A DNA stretch of 34,542 bases, taken from positions 1 to 34,542 of the forward strand of contig NZ_MLHG01000014.1 of NCBI RefSeq assembly GCF_001998825.1, written 5' to 3'. Of this stretch, positions 34,488-34,542 are shown piece by piece. Below the pieces are notes generated by a model. That model was not told the origin of the DNA. It saw nothing but the letters and a program-made list of their open reading frames with translations, and ran no database searches. The first letter of the stretch is position 1, and each line of letters opens with the position of its first letter. Source of the stretch: Rodentibacter mrazii (GTDB lineage Bacteria; Pseudomonadota; Gammaproteobacteria; Enterobacterales; Pasteurellaceae). The translations under genes were made by a program, and so were the position numbers.

Positions 34488-34542
34488 AACGACGCACTGT
34501 TGTGAACGTTTGAGATTTGCAATGCGTCGTTCTTTTTTGCTC
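34488..34542 (+). ncRNA. rRNA leader with antitermination hairpin and start of boxA
   Basis: AACGACGCA (34488-34496) and TGCGTCGTT (34523-34531) form a 9-bp stem like boxB, and the window ends in TTTTTTGCTC, which fits the start of boxA (TGCTCTTTA). A 16S rRNA gene should follow beyond the window. Confidence 0.75.

Overview
This window is a chromosomal segment from a member of the Pasteurellaceae, most likely Haemophilus or Aggregatibacter. The evidence is the AT-rich coding style, proteins that match my memory of Haemophilus orthologues, and about 25 copies of the Hin-type DNA uptake signal (AAGTGCGGT or its complement), roughly one per 1.3 kb. Several copies sit as inverted pairs that serve as terminators. 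I cannot name the species.

Left part (1-11.7 kb, core genome): a Lys-rich exported protein of unknown function; the phosphate regulon phoU / pstSCAB-phoBR, with two matched PhoB boxes (before phoU and before pstS); then on the minus strand recA-recX with a LexA box, a yqhA-type membrane protein, and rmuC.

Middle part (11.9-21.4 kb, accessory): a type I restriction-modification island between rmuC and hslV. In minus-strand order it holds a single-domain HsdS-like protein, hsdR, a two-domain hsdS, a class III-like fic gene and hsdM. A strong terminator follows hsdM. Beyond it lies a nearly symmetrical element: an hsdS target-recognition (TRD) cassette, a complete tyrosine recombinase, and a second TRD cassette in the opposite orientation. 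All four hsdS-type TRDs (two in hsdS, two in the cassettes) are framed by the same short repeats: R1, 26 bp, and R2, 68-71 bp. The outer cassettes form a perfect 71-bp inverted repeat hugging the recombinase gene. I interpret this as a TRD-shuffling (phase-variation) system for DNA methylation specificity. A DNA uptake signal lies inside R2.

Right part (21.5-34.5 kb, core genome): hslVU with a sigma-32-type promoter, ypfJ, a kbp-like BON-LysM gene, tig, clpP-clpX, secE-nusG, and rplK-rplA with a probable L1 autoregulatory site. Then come metN-metI-metQ on the minus strand under a MetJ operator, gmhB, and finally the promoter and leader of an rRNA operon, cut off by the window end at the start of boxA.

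The main oddities outside the island are a RecA with an apparently shortened L2 loop, a MetQ lipoprotein with Glu in place of the small residue before the lipobox cysteine, and a terminator-like hairpin immediately after the rplK promoter.
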